A stretch of DNA of 56,026 bases from JAFDWI01 sp964544305 (GCA_964544305.1 CAZJAZ010000012.1:1-56026), one strand, 5' to 3'; positions 25,101 through 34,300 are shown, numbered from the stretch's first letter. The notes: generated from the sequence alone by a model not told the origin. Program-made: numbers and translations.

Positions 25101-26460
25101 CTGAAACGGGCCTTGAGGTCGTGCGGGCACGATGCAACGTGTCGATAATTTGCGCGCGGTCAGATGGGTGAACCCATGCGCTCAACGCGATTCCTGCAAC
25201 GAGATCGGATCGAAACCCAAGCACTTGCTCAAGGGCGTGTCCCGCTTCGATGATGCGGTTCGTGTCGTCGAGCACGACAACTCCTGCCGTGCTGTTCTTG
25301 ACAAGAGCAGCAAAGTGAGTTTCGCGTCGAGCGAGCGTTTGTTCTGCGGTGACGAGGTCGTCGATGTCGCGTAATGCGATAACCCGATACGGGGCTTCGT
25401 TTGGTTGAACGTTGCCGGCCCCCGCATCTACCGTACGGATCGAGACCCAACGTGGTGGCCCCGTTGTTGACGCGAAACGAAGCCGGCACTCGGACGTCTC
25501 GGGGTTGACGCGCCATGCTTCGTAGTCAGCAATCGAATCTGAGGTGAGAAGGTCGACCATGAACTTGGCGATTGCATCTGGGGCATTGCGTCCAATAAGG
25601 GCCGATGTCGACGACGTTGCAAACCGGATCCTTCCGTCGGCCGCGATCAACATGATTGGATCTGACGCGAGACTTAAGGCTTCGCGAATACGGGGGTCAA
25701 CGCTTGCTGGCGCATTCGTGGCTTCGGTCTCGGTCAACTCATGAAGCACGGAGAGAAAGCAATTGAAATCGGGATCTTGCGAAAGGTCACGGGTGCGGAT
25801 TCGAAATTGTCCCCACGTGCCTGTGGTGCGCATGGCGCGCACGGTCGTCTCAGCGAAACGTTGAGCGGGATCTGCGAGCTGGTTGATCAGGTCGATCATG
25901 TGACTTGCATCATCAGGATGTAAGAGCTCAACAAAGGCGCTAAAAAACTCTCCCGTTTTCACATCAAATGTTTGACTTACCGCGGGGGAAACGAGCGTTG
26001 CTTCCGTGTCGGCCGTGAGCAACAACAGATCGGTAAGCGGGTCGTCAACCAAGTCAACGAGGGGGCTGACTTCTATTGGCGGGACGGCCACGATTGGCGT
26101 AAGCGACGCGGGGTCGGGAAACGAGCGACTTGGGGAGAGACAAATGTTGACGGTTCCGAGGGGTTCAGCTGGCTCAATTTCACATTTGACCGGCGTCCAT
26201 CCTTGAGCCGGATCGCCGAGTCGGCAACGGAACGAAACGGCAACGTCACGTGAGCCTGCCACCGCGACGACAATCGCGGTTGTGGAGGCGATGTCGTCTG
26301 GGTGTATCCATTTCAAAGCGGCCCGGTCGACAAAAACATCAGCGCTTCGCCCGAGGAGCGTCTCAACTGGGCCTACTAATTCGACGATAACGCCATGTTC
26401 GTCGACGACAAGGGTGACATCGGTATCGTCCTGTTGCCCGTGATCAGCGTTCTTGGCCAC
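22168..26460 (-). CDS. Multi-PAS GGDEF-EAL cyclic di-GMP enzyme
   Basis: 1430 residues. I count up to eight PAS-like units in series (starting near 13, 145, 260, 385, 510, 635, 755 and 880), several with PAC-type tails (HPDD, RFR/RYR starts), then a GGDEF domain with an intact GGDEF motif (1083-1087) and the DLDRFKVVNDGLGH segment, then an EAL domain with EALLRWRHP (about 1210), ITEG, DDFGTGYSSL, KIDRSFV and AEGVET. Both catalytic sets look intact, so it could make or degrade c-di-GMP. No transmembrane helix or signal peptide is present, so sensing must be cytoplasmic. The PAS ligands cannot be deduced. Confidence 0.95.
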   Translation of the reverse strand: MAKNADHGQQDDTDVTLVVDEHGVIVELVGPVETLLGRSADVFVDRAALKWIHPDDIASTTAIVVAVAGSRDVAVSFRCRLGDPAQGWTPVKCEIEPAEPLGTVNICLSPSRSFPDPASLTPIVAVPPIEVSPLVDLVDDPLTDLLLLTADTEATLVSPAVSQTFDVKTGEFFSAFVELLHPDDASHMIDLINQLADPAQRFAETTVRAMRTTGTWGQFRIRTRDLSQDPDFNCFLSVLHELTETEATNAPASVDPRIREALSLASDPIMLIAADGRIRFATSSTSALIGRNAPDAIAKFMVDLLTSDSIADYEAWRVNPETSECRLRFASTTGPPRWVSIRTVDAGAGNVQPNEAPYRVIALRDIDDLVTAEQTLARRETHFAALVKNSTAGVVVLDDTNRIIEAGHALEQVLGFRSDLVAGIALSAWVHPSDRAQIIDTLHRARTTSRPVSATVSQRVADGSWRFIHWTVQDYRSNPEIGGLVVNLDDRTDEFRARDELEISERRFRAIVDHSFEVTVIADATFTILWASPSIADLLGWDANVVAGNAIIDFVHPDDIGQVLIRFERALTDDGPEPSIPVRVRTSSGAWRHVVVVAADRRDDPDINGVILNVRDAEEQVANERALADSEARYRMLVQNSTDVVAILTTDATVQWVSPAVHGVLGWEPDEVIGQAMGGIDDFSGRENLLETFFAVANTPGSSDRIIAPFQHADGTWRWVDLVLTNRVDEPGIQGVVASYRDITERIEADRSRQASEERFRSLAESSPLGIFQLDRDSKCTYVNDRWCELTGRSADETMGDGWRVPFLRKGTEIDSFESNGTAFARIDPGIAIVRPDGSTRWCTLHIAPLTDDQGAHVGSVGTIDDITSTIDARHEANRLSLILESTPDLVLVITPAGDLVYVNEAARQFFLIGPDDPIGNNTVFDIFDTANLEYWTTSIVPELESGKVWQGEIEIANRTGKTLPVSAVANVHRDTSGRAEVISITARDMTERAELETRLEHQATHDPLTGLPNRALLVDRLSVSLARLGRRGGVVTVLFVDLDRFKVVNDGLGHATGDELLQLVAHRIEATLRPDDTVARFGGDEFVIICEDLIDEAEAEHIAQRISTAISEPALIGSSEVVVSVSIGISSVTDANEDPDQVIRDADAAMYVAKQNGRARYEVFDLALRSRATNRLTIESELRRALQLEQFQLLYQPIVDIATSRVVGAEALLRWRHPVRGMLTPADFLEVAEDSGLIVPIGDWVLAHACEQMRPWLSTLNSFKVSVNLSARQIDDIGLVARVDEIIAESGIRPEQLILEITEGTLMRDATQSRATLAGIRQLGVGLAVDDFGTGYSSLAYLQRYPVDVLKIDRSFVSGLGQQDGDEAIVEAIISLAHALDLATTAEGVETDAQLAILRRLGCAYIQGFFFAPPLSVDEFGAFAASHNV

Positions 26461-26538
26461 GTGTTCGACCCCTCTCGACGTGCCGAAAGTGAGCTAATCC
26501 TAGGAGACTGCCCAACGGCCGTGTCTCCCATCTGGTGC

Positions 26539-26629
26539 CTTTGAACAATATTGTTCTGCAAAGGTGCGCCGACACCCTTACGTCTTTGAACACTTTTGCG
26601 CCGCTACAGCCGCCGGAAACTGTTCAAAG
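26539..26629. promoter_or_regulatory. Cluster of CTTTGAACA / TGTTCAAAG repeats
   Basis: In the 192-bp space between the c-di-GMP gene and tRNA-Arg there is a near-perfect palindrome at 26539-26563 whose core GAACAATATTGTTC (26543-26556) is exact. A second CTTTGAACA follows at 26584-26592 and its complement TGTTCAAAG at 26621-26629. The recurrence of the same nine-base half-site suggests an operator array for a dimeric repressor. The second pair could alternatively form a stem with a 28-base loop. No known regulator site was matched. Confidence 0.4.
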
Positions 26630-26652
26630 AACAAGAGTCGTTGCGATGGGAG

Positions 26653-26724
26653 CGCCCCCGGCAGGACTCGAACCTGCGCACACGGCTCCGGAGGCCGATG
26701 CTCTATCCGCTGAGCTACGGGGGC
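26653..26724 (-). tRNA. tRNA-Arg (CCG)
   Basis: On the minus strand: acceptor GCCCCCG/CGGGGGC, D stem GCTC/GAGC, anticodon loop CTCCGGA (anticodon CCG) between CGGC and GCCG, T arm GCAGG-TTCGAGT-CCTGC, discriminator G. CCA is not encoded. Confidence 0.95.
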
Positions 26725-26774
26725 TTTGGACTTGTCAGCGTAGCAGTGGCGTGTGGTGGCTCGAATGGTCGGGA

Positions 26775-27983
26775 TTAGGCACCAAGGATTGATATCGGGA
26801 GCACTCGTGGCCCGCGTACCTGGCCACCAGACCAACGCACCGCGTCGGCGTCAGCCAATTCGAAGTTCGGGTAGCGCTCTAACCAGGTTTCGATCGCAAC
26901 TTTGAGTTCGAGGCGAGCCAGGTTTGAGCCCAGACAGCGGTGGATGCCCAGACCAAACGCGGCGTGGCGATTCTCGGCGCGATCAATAATGACCTTATCG
27001 GGATGATCAAACGCGGCCGGGTCACGGTTCGCTGACGGAAACGCGACGAGCACCCAGTCGTCCGCTTTCATCGGGCAGCCGTGAAAGTCAAAGTCATCTT
27101 TTACAAGGCGAGCCATCGTGACCGGTGCGTATGCCCGCAAGAACTCTTCGATCGCAGTGGGGATCAACTCGGGATCGGCAACGAGCCGCTCCCGGTCCGC
27201 CGGATTCTGAGCGAGGTGCCAAATCGAGGCACCAATGGCGCTCCATGTGGTGTCAATGCCAGCGAGCAGTAGCAGTGCGATCGTGCCAAACACGTGTCGA
27301 TTCGTGATGCGTTCGCCGTCCATTTCGGCATTCAACAGGAATGTAGTGAGGTCATCGCGAGGGTTGTCGGCGTGCTCGGCCATCTGCGCGGCGATGTAGT
27401 CGATGAGATGGCCGATCGTCTCGGCACGTTCGGCCATGGGCCGGTCGACCCGCTCAAGTGCGTCGTAGACAAAAGTGCGGAACTTGTCGGCGTCTTCGGC
27501 AGGGAAGCCAAGCATCTTGGCAATGACGCGAACCGGGATGTGTTGGCCATAATCGATTGCGGCGTCAACCACATCGTTCCCCTCCACGGCATCAAGGAGC
27601 CCTCGGCAATAATCACGCGTGAAGCTCTCAAGGGGTGCAATCGCTTTCGGCGTGAATTCGGGCAGCAACAAACGTCGGGCCCCATGATGAAAAGGTGGGT
27701 CCGAAGAGATCGGCGGTGCAACACCGACCGGCGCGATGTCGCCGGGCCGAGAGTCCGACACAATGATCGACCGAGACGAAAAGTGGTCGGTGTCATAGGC
27801 AACTTCAGTGACCAGATCATGGGTGAGAGGAATCCACGCACCCCCATAACGTTCGGTGTGGGGGATCGGACACGTCTCTCGTAGTTCGTCCCAGATGGGG
27901 TACGGGTTCGCGGCCCATACCGGGTCGGTATGGTCAAAGTCGTTGGCCCAGTCACTGACCGGCTCATGCATCGTTTCGCTCAT
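26775..27983 (-). CDS. Cytochrome P450
   Basis: 402 residues, soluble bacterial type. Haem-binding loop AAFGLGIHRCLGSNLAR with Cys350 as thiolate ligand; I-helix AGIDTTWSA (241-249) with the acid-alcohol pair Asp244/Thr245; ExxR of the K helix at Glu280-Arg283. The open-ended fold and sequence style resemble actinobacterial P450s that hydroxylate terpenoids, steroids or aromatic compounds; the substrate cannot be stated. The start codon overlaps the upstream ferredoxin stop by four bases (27980-27983), so the redox partner is co-translated. A dedicated ferredoxin reductase is not adjacent. Confidence 0.95.
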   Translation of the reverse strand: MSETMHEPVSDWANDFDHTDPVWAANPYPIWDELRETCPIPHTERYGGAWIPLTHDLVTEVAYDTDHFSSRSIIVSDSRPGDIAPVGVAPPISSDPPFHHGARRLLLPEFTPKAIAPLESFTRDYCRGLLDAVEGNDVVDAAIDYGQHIPVRVIAKMLGFPAEDADKFRTFVYDALERVDRPMAERAETIGHLIDYIAAQMAEHADNPRDDLTTFLLNAEMDGERITNRHVFGTIALLLLAGIDTTWSAIGASIWHLAQNPADRERLVADPELIPTAIEEFLRAYAPVTMARLVKDDFDFHGCPMKADDWVLVAFPSANRDPAAFDHPDKVIIDRAENRHAAFGLGIHRCLGSNLARLELKVAIETWLERYPNFELADADAVRWSGGQVRGPRVLPISILGA

Positions 27984-28183
27984 GCGTCGTCCTCAACGAT
28001 CGAAATCGCGAACTCCGGACAGTTCGCAACGGCCAACCGGGCACGCTCTTCAAGTTCTTTCGGCACGGTGCCGTCGCCGATCTCATGCGACGTTCCATAG
28101 TCGTCAAGTTCAAACAACTCGGGTGCGAGTGAGTAGCAACGGTTGTGCCCCTGGCATTTTTCGCCATCGACATGGATCTTCAT
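27980..28183 (-). CDS. Single-cluster ferredoxin, probable P450 redox partner
   Basis: 67 residues. Cluster ligands are Cys10, Cys16 and Cys55 (followed by Pro); the position where a [4Fe-4S] ferredoxin has its second Cys is His13 (C-x-x-H-x-x-C). This pattern is typical of actinobacterial P450 ferredoxins carrying a [3Fe-4S] or variant cluster. It is translationally coupled to the P450 gene and would pass electrons to it. Confidence 0.92.
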   Translation of the reverse strand: MKIHVDGEKCQGHNRCYSLAPELFELDDYGTSHEIGDGTVPKELEERARLAVANCPEFAISIVEDDA

Positions 28184-28336
28184 GATGTTCCCCTGATTCG
28201 TTCTCGCCGGCTCGACGGCGTGTGCTTCACGCTAACCGAGTCGCGTCCGCGTGGGCGTAGCCGCGAAGATGGTGCACCCCCGTGTTGCATGATGCGCTCG
28301 AGGTCCGGCCCGATCCCACCTGCAGGAGGAGCACCA

Positions 28337-29944
28337 ATGATTCGCGAGACCCTTATTGGCGCCTTGCGTGGCGCGCTCATCGCATGTGGAATCGAGAACA
28401 TTCCCGACGACATCGGACTTGAGCGCCCCGCACGCGCCGAACACGGTGACTGGTCATCGAACGTCGCGCTCGCCACGGCAAAACGCAACGGACGCAACCC
28501 CCGAGAACTCGGCCAGCAACTCGCCGATCAGCTCAATGCCAACAAACCACTTCATGTGACTTTGGTGGACATCGCCGGGCCTGGTTTTGTCAATTTCCAT
28601 CTCGCCCCCACCTGGCTTCATGACGTGCTGCGCGACATCACGAGTCAAGGCATTGACAATTGGGCACGCAGTGACACGAGTGTTGGCCGCAACGTTGACG
28701 TGGAGTTTGTGAGTGCCAATCCAACCGGCCCACTTCACGCCGGTCATGCTCGCGGCGCCGTCTACGGAGATGTGCTCGCGCGTGTGCTTGAACGCACCGG
28801 GCACCACGTAACCCGAGAGTTCTACTTGAACGACCGAGGCGTGCAGATGCAGACGTTCGGTGCGTCGCTCGCCGCCAGACAAGCGGGCAATGAGCCCCCC
28901 GAGGGCGGCTACATGGGTCAGTACATCATCGACTGGGCATCGCAAATGCCAAGCGATGCAGACCCAATCGAGTGGGGATACGCACGGGCGTTAGCAGACC
29001 AGCGAGAAGTCCTTGAAGCGCTCGGGGTGCATTTTGACGTGTGGTTCTCTGAGCGAGATTTGGTGGCGACCGGGGCCATTGACGCAACCCTCGATGATCT
29101 GCGTCAGCGAGAAATGGTGTTCGAAGACGACGGGGCAACTTGGTTGTCAAGCACCACGTTCGGTGACGACAAAGATCGGGTGCTCATCAAGTCAGACGGT
29201 TCCTATACGTACCTCACACCTGACATTGCCTACCACCGTGACAAGTTCGCTCGAGGCTTTGATTTGCTCATCGACATTTGGGGCGCTGACCATCACGGTT
29301 ACGTACCGCGCATGCGTGCCGCGCTCCAGGCGCTCGGTCACAACGAGTCGGCGTTTGAGGTGGCGATCACTCAGCTCGTGAAACTGGAGCGTGGTGGCGA
29401 AGAGGTCAAGATTTCCAAACGTACCGGTGACTTGATTGAACTGCGTGACCTCATAGATGACCTCGGTGCCGATGCGGTCCGTATCACGTATTTGTTGCAG
29501 TCCATCGACACGCGTCAAACCGTTGATCTCGATGTGGCCGTCGCACGTTCAATGGAGAACCCTGTTTATTACGTGCAGTACGCACACGCCCGCATTCATC
29601 AACTTGCGGCGAAAGCCGCAGAGCGAGGCGTCACCCGTTTGCCGCTCGCCGAGGTGGACCTCGCGGCGTTAACCCACGACCGCGAACTCGACCTGTTGCG
29701 TCAGCTCAGCGAACTCCCCGAGGTGATCGGGTTGGCGGCCACCGAGCGGGCCCCGCACAAGGTTGTGACCTGGTTGCGTGCCGCCGCTGGGGCGTTTCAT
29801 GGCTTCTACCATGACTGTGCGGTTCTCGGCGACGATATTCCTGTTGAGCTCACTCAGGCGCGCCTGTGGCTGATCGAAGCCACCCGCATATCGTTGATTG
29901 TCGGCCTCGATGTTGTTGGTGTGTCGGCTCCGGAGGCAATGTGA
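28337..29944 (+). CDS. argS: Arginyl-tRNA synthetase
   Basis: 535 residues from ATG 28337. The family N-terminal domain is followed by the class I signature NPTGPLHAGHARGAV (HAGH for HIGH), FYLNDRGVQM, the IWGADHHGYVPRM block and a degenerate KMSKS (VKISKRTGD), then the helical anticodon-binding domain. Ribosome-binding site AGGAGGAGC lies upstream. Its stop overlaps the lysA start by four bases, the conserved argS-lysA pair of actinobacteria. Confidence 0.96.
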   Translation: MIRETLIGALRGALIACGIENIPDDIGLERPARAEHGDWSSNVALATAKRNGRNPRELGQQLADQLNANKPLHVTLVDIAGPGFVNFHLAPTWLHDVLRDITSQGIDNWARSDTSVGRNVDVEFVSANPTGPLHAGHARGAVYGDVLARVLERTGHHVTREFYLNDRGVQMQTFGASLAARQAGNEPPEGGYMGQYIIDWASQMPSDADPIEWGYARALADQREVLEALGVHFDVWFSERDLVATGAIDATLDDLRQREMVFEDDGATWLSSTTFGDDKDRVLIKSDGSYTYLTPDIAYHRDKFARGFDLLIDIWGADHHGYVPRMRAALQALGHNESAFEVAITQLVKLERGGEEVKISKRTGDLIELRDLIDDLGADAVRITYLLQSIDTRQTVDLDVAVARSMENPVYYVQYAHARIHQLAAKAAERGVTRLPLAEVDLAALTHDRELDLLRQLSELPEVIGLAATERAPHKVVTWLRAAAGAFHGFYHDCAVLGDDIPVELTQARLWLIEATRISLIVGLDVVGVSAPEAM

Positions 29945-31221
29945 GCGCCGATCCAATCCCATTCGAGTTGCTGCCAGATTCGGCGACGATCGATGCGGAG
30001 GGCGGCCTGGTCATTGGTGGCGTCTCGATTGTCGAATTGGCGGACCGATTTGGGACACCGCTGTTCGTTTACGACGAGGCGCACCTGCGCGCTCGCTGCG
30101 CCGAGGCCGTTCGCGTGTTCGGCCCGGGTGTTTCGTATGCGTCGAAAGCGTTTCTGTGCGTGGCGATGGCCAAGCTTGTGGCCGAGGAAGGCATGTCGAT
30201 CGACGTGTCGACGGCTGGTGAACTCCATGTGGCGCTCGCCGCTGGTTTCCCGGTCGATCGGATTGTGTTGCACGGCAACAACAAATCAGATGCCGAATTG
30301 ACAAGGGCGCTCGAAGTCGGTGTCGGTCACATCGTGGTTGATTCGTTTGATGAGATCGACCGCCTTGAGCGCCTTGTGCCTGCACTCGGGGTTGGGACAC
30401 CATCGGTTTTGTTGCGGGTTACGCCTGGGGTTGAGGCCCACACTCACGAGTTCGTCCAGACTGGCCAAGACGATTCGAAGTTCGGTTTCACGCTGTCGAG
30501 CGGGCTTGCCGTTCAGGCCGTCGCGCGGGCAGCAGAGTCGCCGCATCTGAATCTGGTTGGCATTCACGTTCACATTGGCTCGCAGGTGTTCGTTGCTGAT
30601 TTCTTCGCACAAGCAATCGATGCGATTGCTGAGTTTTTCAATCCACTTGGGCTAGCGGAGCTTTCCATTGGTGGCGGTATTGGCGTTGCCTACGTGCAGG
30701 GCGAAGATGCACCCACGATCACCGAGTGGGCTGATGCAGTACATGCGGCCGCGCATCGAAGTGGGATCACCGCACGGATCACCGCTGAGCCGGGTCGCTC
30801 GATCGCAGCGTCTGCCGGGGTGACGGTGTACACGGTGGGCACCATCAAAGAACTACCCGGGCTGCGGACATACGTGTCGGTCGACGGGGGGATGTCGGAT
30901 AATCCTCGGCCGGTGCTCTATGGCAGCGGCTATGAGGTGTGCTCGGCTCGTGCGGTGAACGCCACGCGACCGCGCGAGGTTCGAGTGGTTGGCAAACACT
31001 GCGAGTCAGGCGATGTGATCGTGGCACACGCCAATATCCCGAACGATGTCGAGGTGGGCGATCTGCTCGCCACCCCGGTGACGGGTGCCTATGGCTATTC
31101 GATGGCATCGAACTACAACAAGGTCCCACGCCCAGCCGTGGTGTTTGTAGGGGATGGTCAGGTGCGAGAGGTGGTGCGCCGGGAAACACTCGACGACCTC
31201 CTCCGACTTGATTCCCCGTAA
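29941..31221 (+). CDS. lysA: Diaminopimelate decarboxylase
   Basis: 426 residues from GTG 29941. Fold type III PLP enzyme: Lys69 in YASKAF forms the Schiff base; further motifs are HGNNKSDAEL, GVEAHTHEFVQTGQDDSKFGF, GIHVHIGSQ, LSIGGGIG, EPGRSIAA, the catalytic Cys in GKHCESGD, and YGYSMASNYN. It makes L-lysine from meso-DAP in the last step of the pathway. In relatives hom follows directly; here a palindrome and a large opposite-strand gene intervene. Confidence 0.96.
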   Translation: MSADPIPFELLPDSATIDAEGGLVIGGVSIVELADRFGTPLFVYDEAHLRARCAEAVRVFGPGVSYASKAFLCVAMAKLVAEEGMSIDVSTAGELHVALAAGFPVDRIVLHGNNKSDAELTRALEVGVGHIVVDSFDEIDRLERLVPALGVGTPSVLLRVTPGVEAHTHEFVQTGQDDSKFGFTLSSGLAVQAVARAAESPHLNLVGIHVHIGSQVFVADFFAQAIDAIAEFFNPLGLAELSIGGGIGVAYVQGEDAPTITEWADAVHAAAHRSGITARITAEPGRSIAASAGVTVYTVGTIKELPGLRTYVSVDGGMSDNPRPVLYGSGYEVCSARAVNATRPREVRVVGKHCESGDVIVAHANIPNDVEVGDLLATPVTGAYGYSMASNYNKVPRPAVVFVGDGQVREVVRRETLDDLLRLDSP

Positions 31222-31240
31222 CTGGCCTGCTCCTCCCTGG

Positions 31241-31303
31241 CCTCTGCGAAATTTGACGCGTTATGGCTCCTATGGAGCCATAACGCGTCAAATTTCGCAG
31301 AGG
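31241..31303. repeat. Perfect 30-bp-stem palindrome, copy 1
   Basis: Arms 31241-31270 and 31274-31303 are exact complements around a three-base centre (TAT). The arm includes GCGAAATTTGACGCGTTATG and continues to GGCTCC. The same sequence recurs inverted at 36105-36157. Homology extends into the cargo side (AGAGGGTTTGGAGGTG). It lies between the lysA stop and the stop of the convergent surface-protein gene, so it could serve as a two-way terminator, but no T run follows either arm. Confidence 0.97.
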
Positions 31304-31319
31304 GTTTGGAGGTGTACCC

Positions 31320-34300
31320 CTACACGCGCCGCATTCGGTATCGCCGGTAACTCGTCACCATCAATCCCATGCCAAGCATGAGCAATGCAACAAGCGTGAG
31401 CGGCGCAATCGGCGCACCCGTGGTTGGGAGAGCGCCAGCGACAACCCCGTTGTTCTTGGTTGTGTCGTTCGCCTGAGCGGACGGAACGCCACTATGACCT
31501 TGGGAGTCACCCGGGGTCGTTGCCCCCCCGCCATGAGGCAAGGTCGTCGGGCCAGAATTCTCCGTTGTCGCCGCTTGTACGACAACCAACAGCGTCCCCA
31601 TCGATTGGGCAGCATGCAGAGGCCTATTCAGGGTGAGCGGCGATACATCGGTCACCTTGGCGCGTTGTTCACCCGATCCGCCAGGGTCAACTACCACGGT
31701 GTCGCCAACCTTGAAATACCGCGAGGTCGGAGACATGGCCAACCCTGGCAGGTCCACAATGTCTAGCGTGCGGCTACCAGCAGGGGCTTGTGCCCGCAGC
31801 GCGGTGAGCGGCGCCTGATCCAATACGCCCGGTTTGCCCAGCGCCACCGCTTCTTGCGGTGTGATCGAACGCCACAAACCTCCTTCAGCTCCCGGGGTAT
31901 TGGCCGGGTTATACACGTCGGGTTCCGCCGCTTCAACCTCATCGGCCAATGCATCAAGGTCATCGCCAAGCGCTGCCTTCGCCTTTGTCGCGCGCATCTT
32001 CTGTGGAACACCTGCCGGCTCATATACCTTTGCGCCCCCCTTGCCATCGGGACGAATGATTGGGCCTTGCGGGTTGAACTCGGATGGCGTTTCCTCACCA
32101 GACATCATCGCCAGGAATTTTGCGATCGCCCCGGGGGCGTAGAACGGGCCCTTTTTTGTTATCGCATCAATGGCGTCCCAATACTTCACGAGATTTGCGG
32201 CCGAGCCAGCGGTCGGAACGGTAACTAGCTTCGCTGGTGCGCCGGATACAAGGTTGAACGTGGTTTGAGGTGGCAGACCAGAACCGGGATCGGGGCTGGA
32301 AAGTAGCTCCTCGAAGTAGCCCGTGCGGAGCTGTCCGTCCGAGCCCGCAACGAGCAACGATTCAGATCCGGCTTTGCCCGCGATGTGATCTCGCAACATC
32401 TTGATCTGGCCTTCGACGTTGATCCATGAGTGGCTCTCGCCGTGCATCATGCCGATCACCTCGCGAAGTTGGTGATAAATGCGAATCCGCTTCGAAACGT
32501 CCACGATCACGGTACGGTCTGCGTTGAGGATGGAAACGACGTCAATGTCACCGGTGATGACTTTGAAATTGGAGCCAGAGGCGTCCGCCATCTTCAGCGT
32601 CATGATTCGTCGACGAGACCCATTGTGGATGTCGGTCTTGGCCAACATGCCCACTTTTGCTTTGCGCATATCGGCGACGTGGTCGTCAAGCTCGGCGGGA
32701 AGACCTTGTTCTGCATACCCAAACTCGACGTTGATGCCTTGGGTTCGATAGCGACGGAAGTTCGGCATCTCTTTGTAGAACTCTTTCGAGCGCAATTCGA
32801 GACGATCACGGACTTCGCGTTCCCAAACCGGATCGGCAGCAATTTCAGGGTGAGCGGTTTTGAGTTTTTCCATGTAGCCGTCAATGGCAACATTGAGTTC
32901 AGCTTCCCGACCTTTCGCACCGAGGGTGTAATCAAATGGCGGTTCCATTATCTCAACGGTTCCGAGTGCTTCGCGACGGAAACCCAAATAGTTCACGTCG
33001 ATTTCGTTGACGTTCTTTGTTTCCACGTCCATGGGTTTGACATATGCGAGACCCTTGTCAAGCAGAGCTGCCGATTTGGGTGACCTTGAACGGATCGCGA
33101 TCAAGATGTCTTCCGACTTTGCGATCTCAAGCAACTTCTTGATCTCAGTTGCCCGTGCCCCATACACGCCACGAAACACCGATGGCATTTTGGTGACGAC
33201 TTCACCACCACGGAACGTTCCATCCGTTGCCGGATCATTCCCACGGGCCCTGGATTCGGTAACACGAGATTCTAGATTGGCCGCGTCCTGTGCGATCTCT
33301 TTCTCAGCCCCTTCGAGGATGATCTTTGAGGCCTTGGACTGTGAAGCAGCCTTATCCAAAATGCCGACGAGAGAACGCACGGTTTTGGCCTTCGTCAACG
33401 CGGCAATTCCAAGGTCAGGGTTGCTGCCTAACGCGTAAGCAAGCCATCCTGCGATCGTCTTCGTGTCGCCGGAACGAAGTACCTGTTCGACTTCGGCGAG
33501 AGTCTTGACGACCGCGTCACCCACGCCAATCAGTGCATCCTCACCAACCAGTTTCAGTTCGGCAAACGTTTGCATTTGAACTTGAATTTCCTGTTTGAGT
33601 TCGGCGATGGCCTCAGGATTTTGCAATAACGCGAGCGTGGCTCGGTTCAGCATGTGCATTGCCCAATTCGCGGTATAGAACCCACCGCGAAGAAATTCAC
33701 CGGTGCCATTGGCCAGTAGTTCAACCATGCCGGCCATGCCCTTACCAAAATCAATGAACCCGGTTATCAGGTTGCACGAAACGATTTCACCCAACAGTTC
33801 GGACTCGCATGCTTGCAGTTTGTCCGGTTGCAAATTGACCGGCGCCAGGTCGGTTTGAAATGCAAGATCTGAGTGGGTGTCATCTGCGGTTACGACACGT
33901 GTTTGATCGACCTTTTGGGCCAAGAGGTCTGGGTTCTGTGCGTCGGTTTGGTACACATTGGCCAGATACTGAACCGCCGCGGTCGTGGGGCCTTCCTGGC
34001 GTGTCGTCACGAGAATCGCGTGGATGTTGACCGTTTCACCGGGTTTCACCACGATCGGGTCTGGTCCGGTCGGCGTTTGTGAGGATCCGCTCTCGGGCAC
34101 GAAGAATCCGTTCCCCGAGTTGTCCTCATTGATCGGTTCAAGGATCACAATGAGGTTGTCGGCTTTGTCGAGCGCCCCATTGGGCAGCCTCTGGTCTTTC
34201 AGCAGATTCCTCAATGTGCCTTGCAGGCGAACGACCTGCCCGGATGAATACGGTCGTGCTTCCATCGACATGCCAATCTCGAGCGCCAAGTCGGTGCCAA

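Noticed and set aside
25229..25516. CRISPR-like or tandem repeats in the PAS region
   Set aside because: The similarity between PAS units is at protein level only; no regularly spaced DNA repeats or spacers are present here or elsewhere in the window.
29854..30273. Antisense open frames across argS-lysA
   Set aside because: High-GC codon bias produces long complementary frames; these show no ribosome site and no family similarity.
31241..31303. Simple bidirectional rho-independent terminator for lysA and the surface protein
   Set aside because: Possible for this copy, but there is no T tract and the inverted copy at 36105-36157 lies between divergent promoters, so termination does not explain both.
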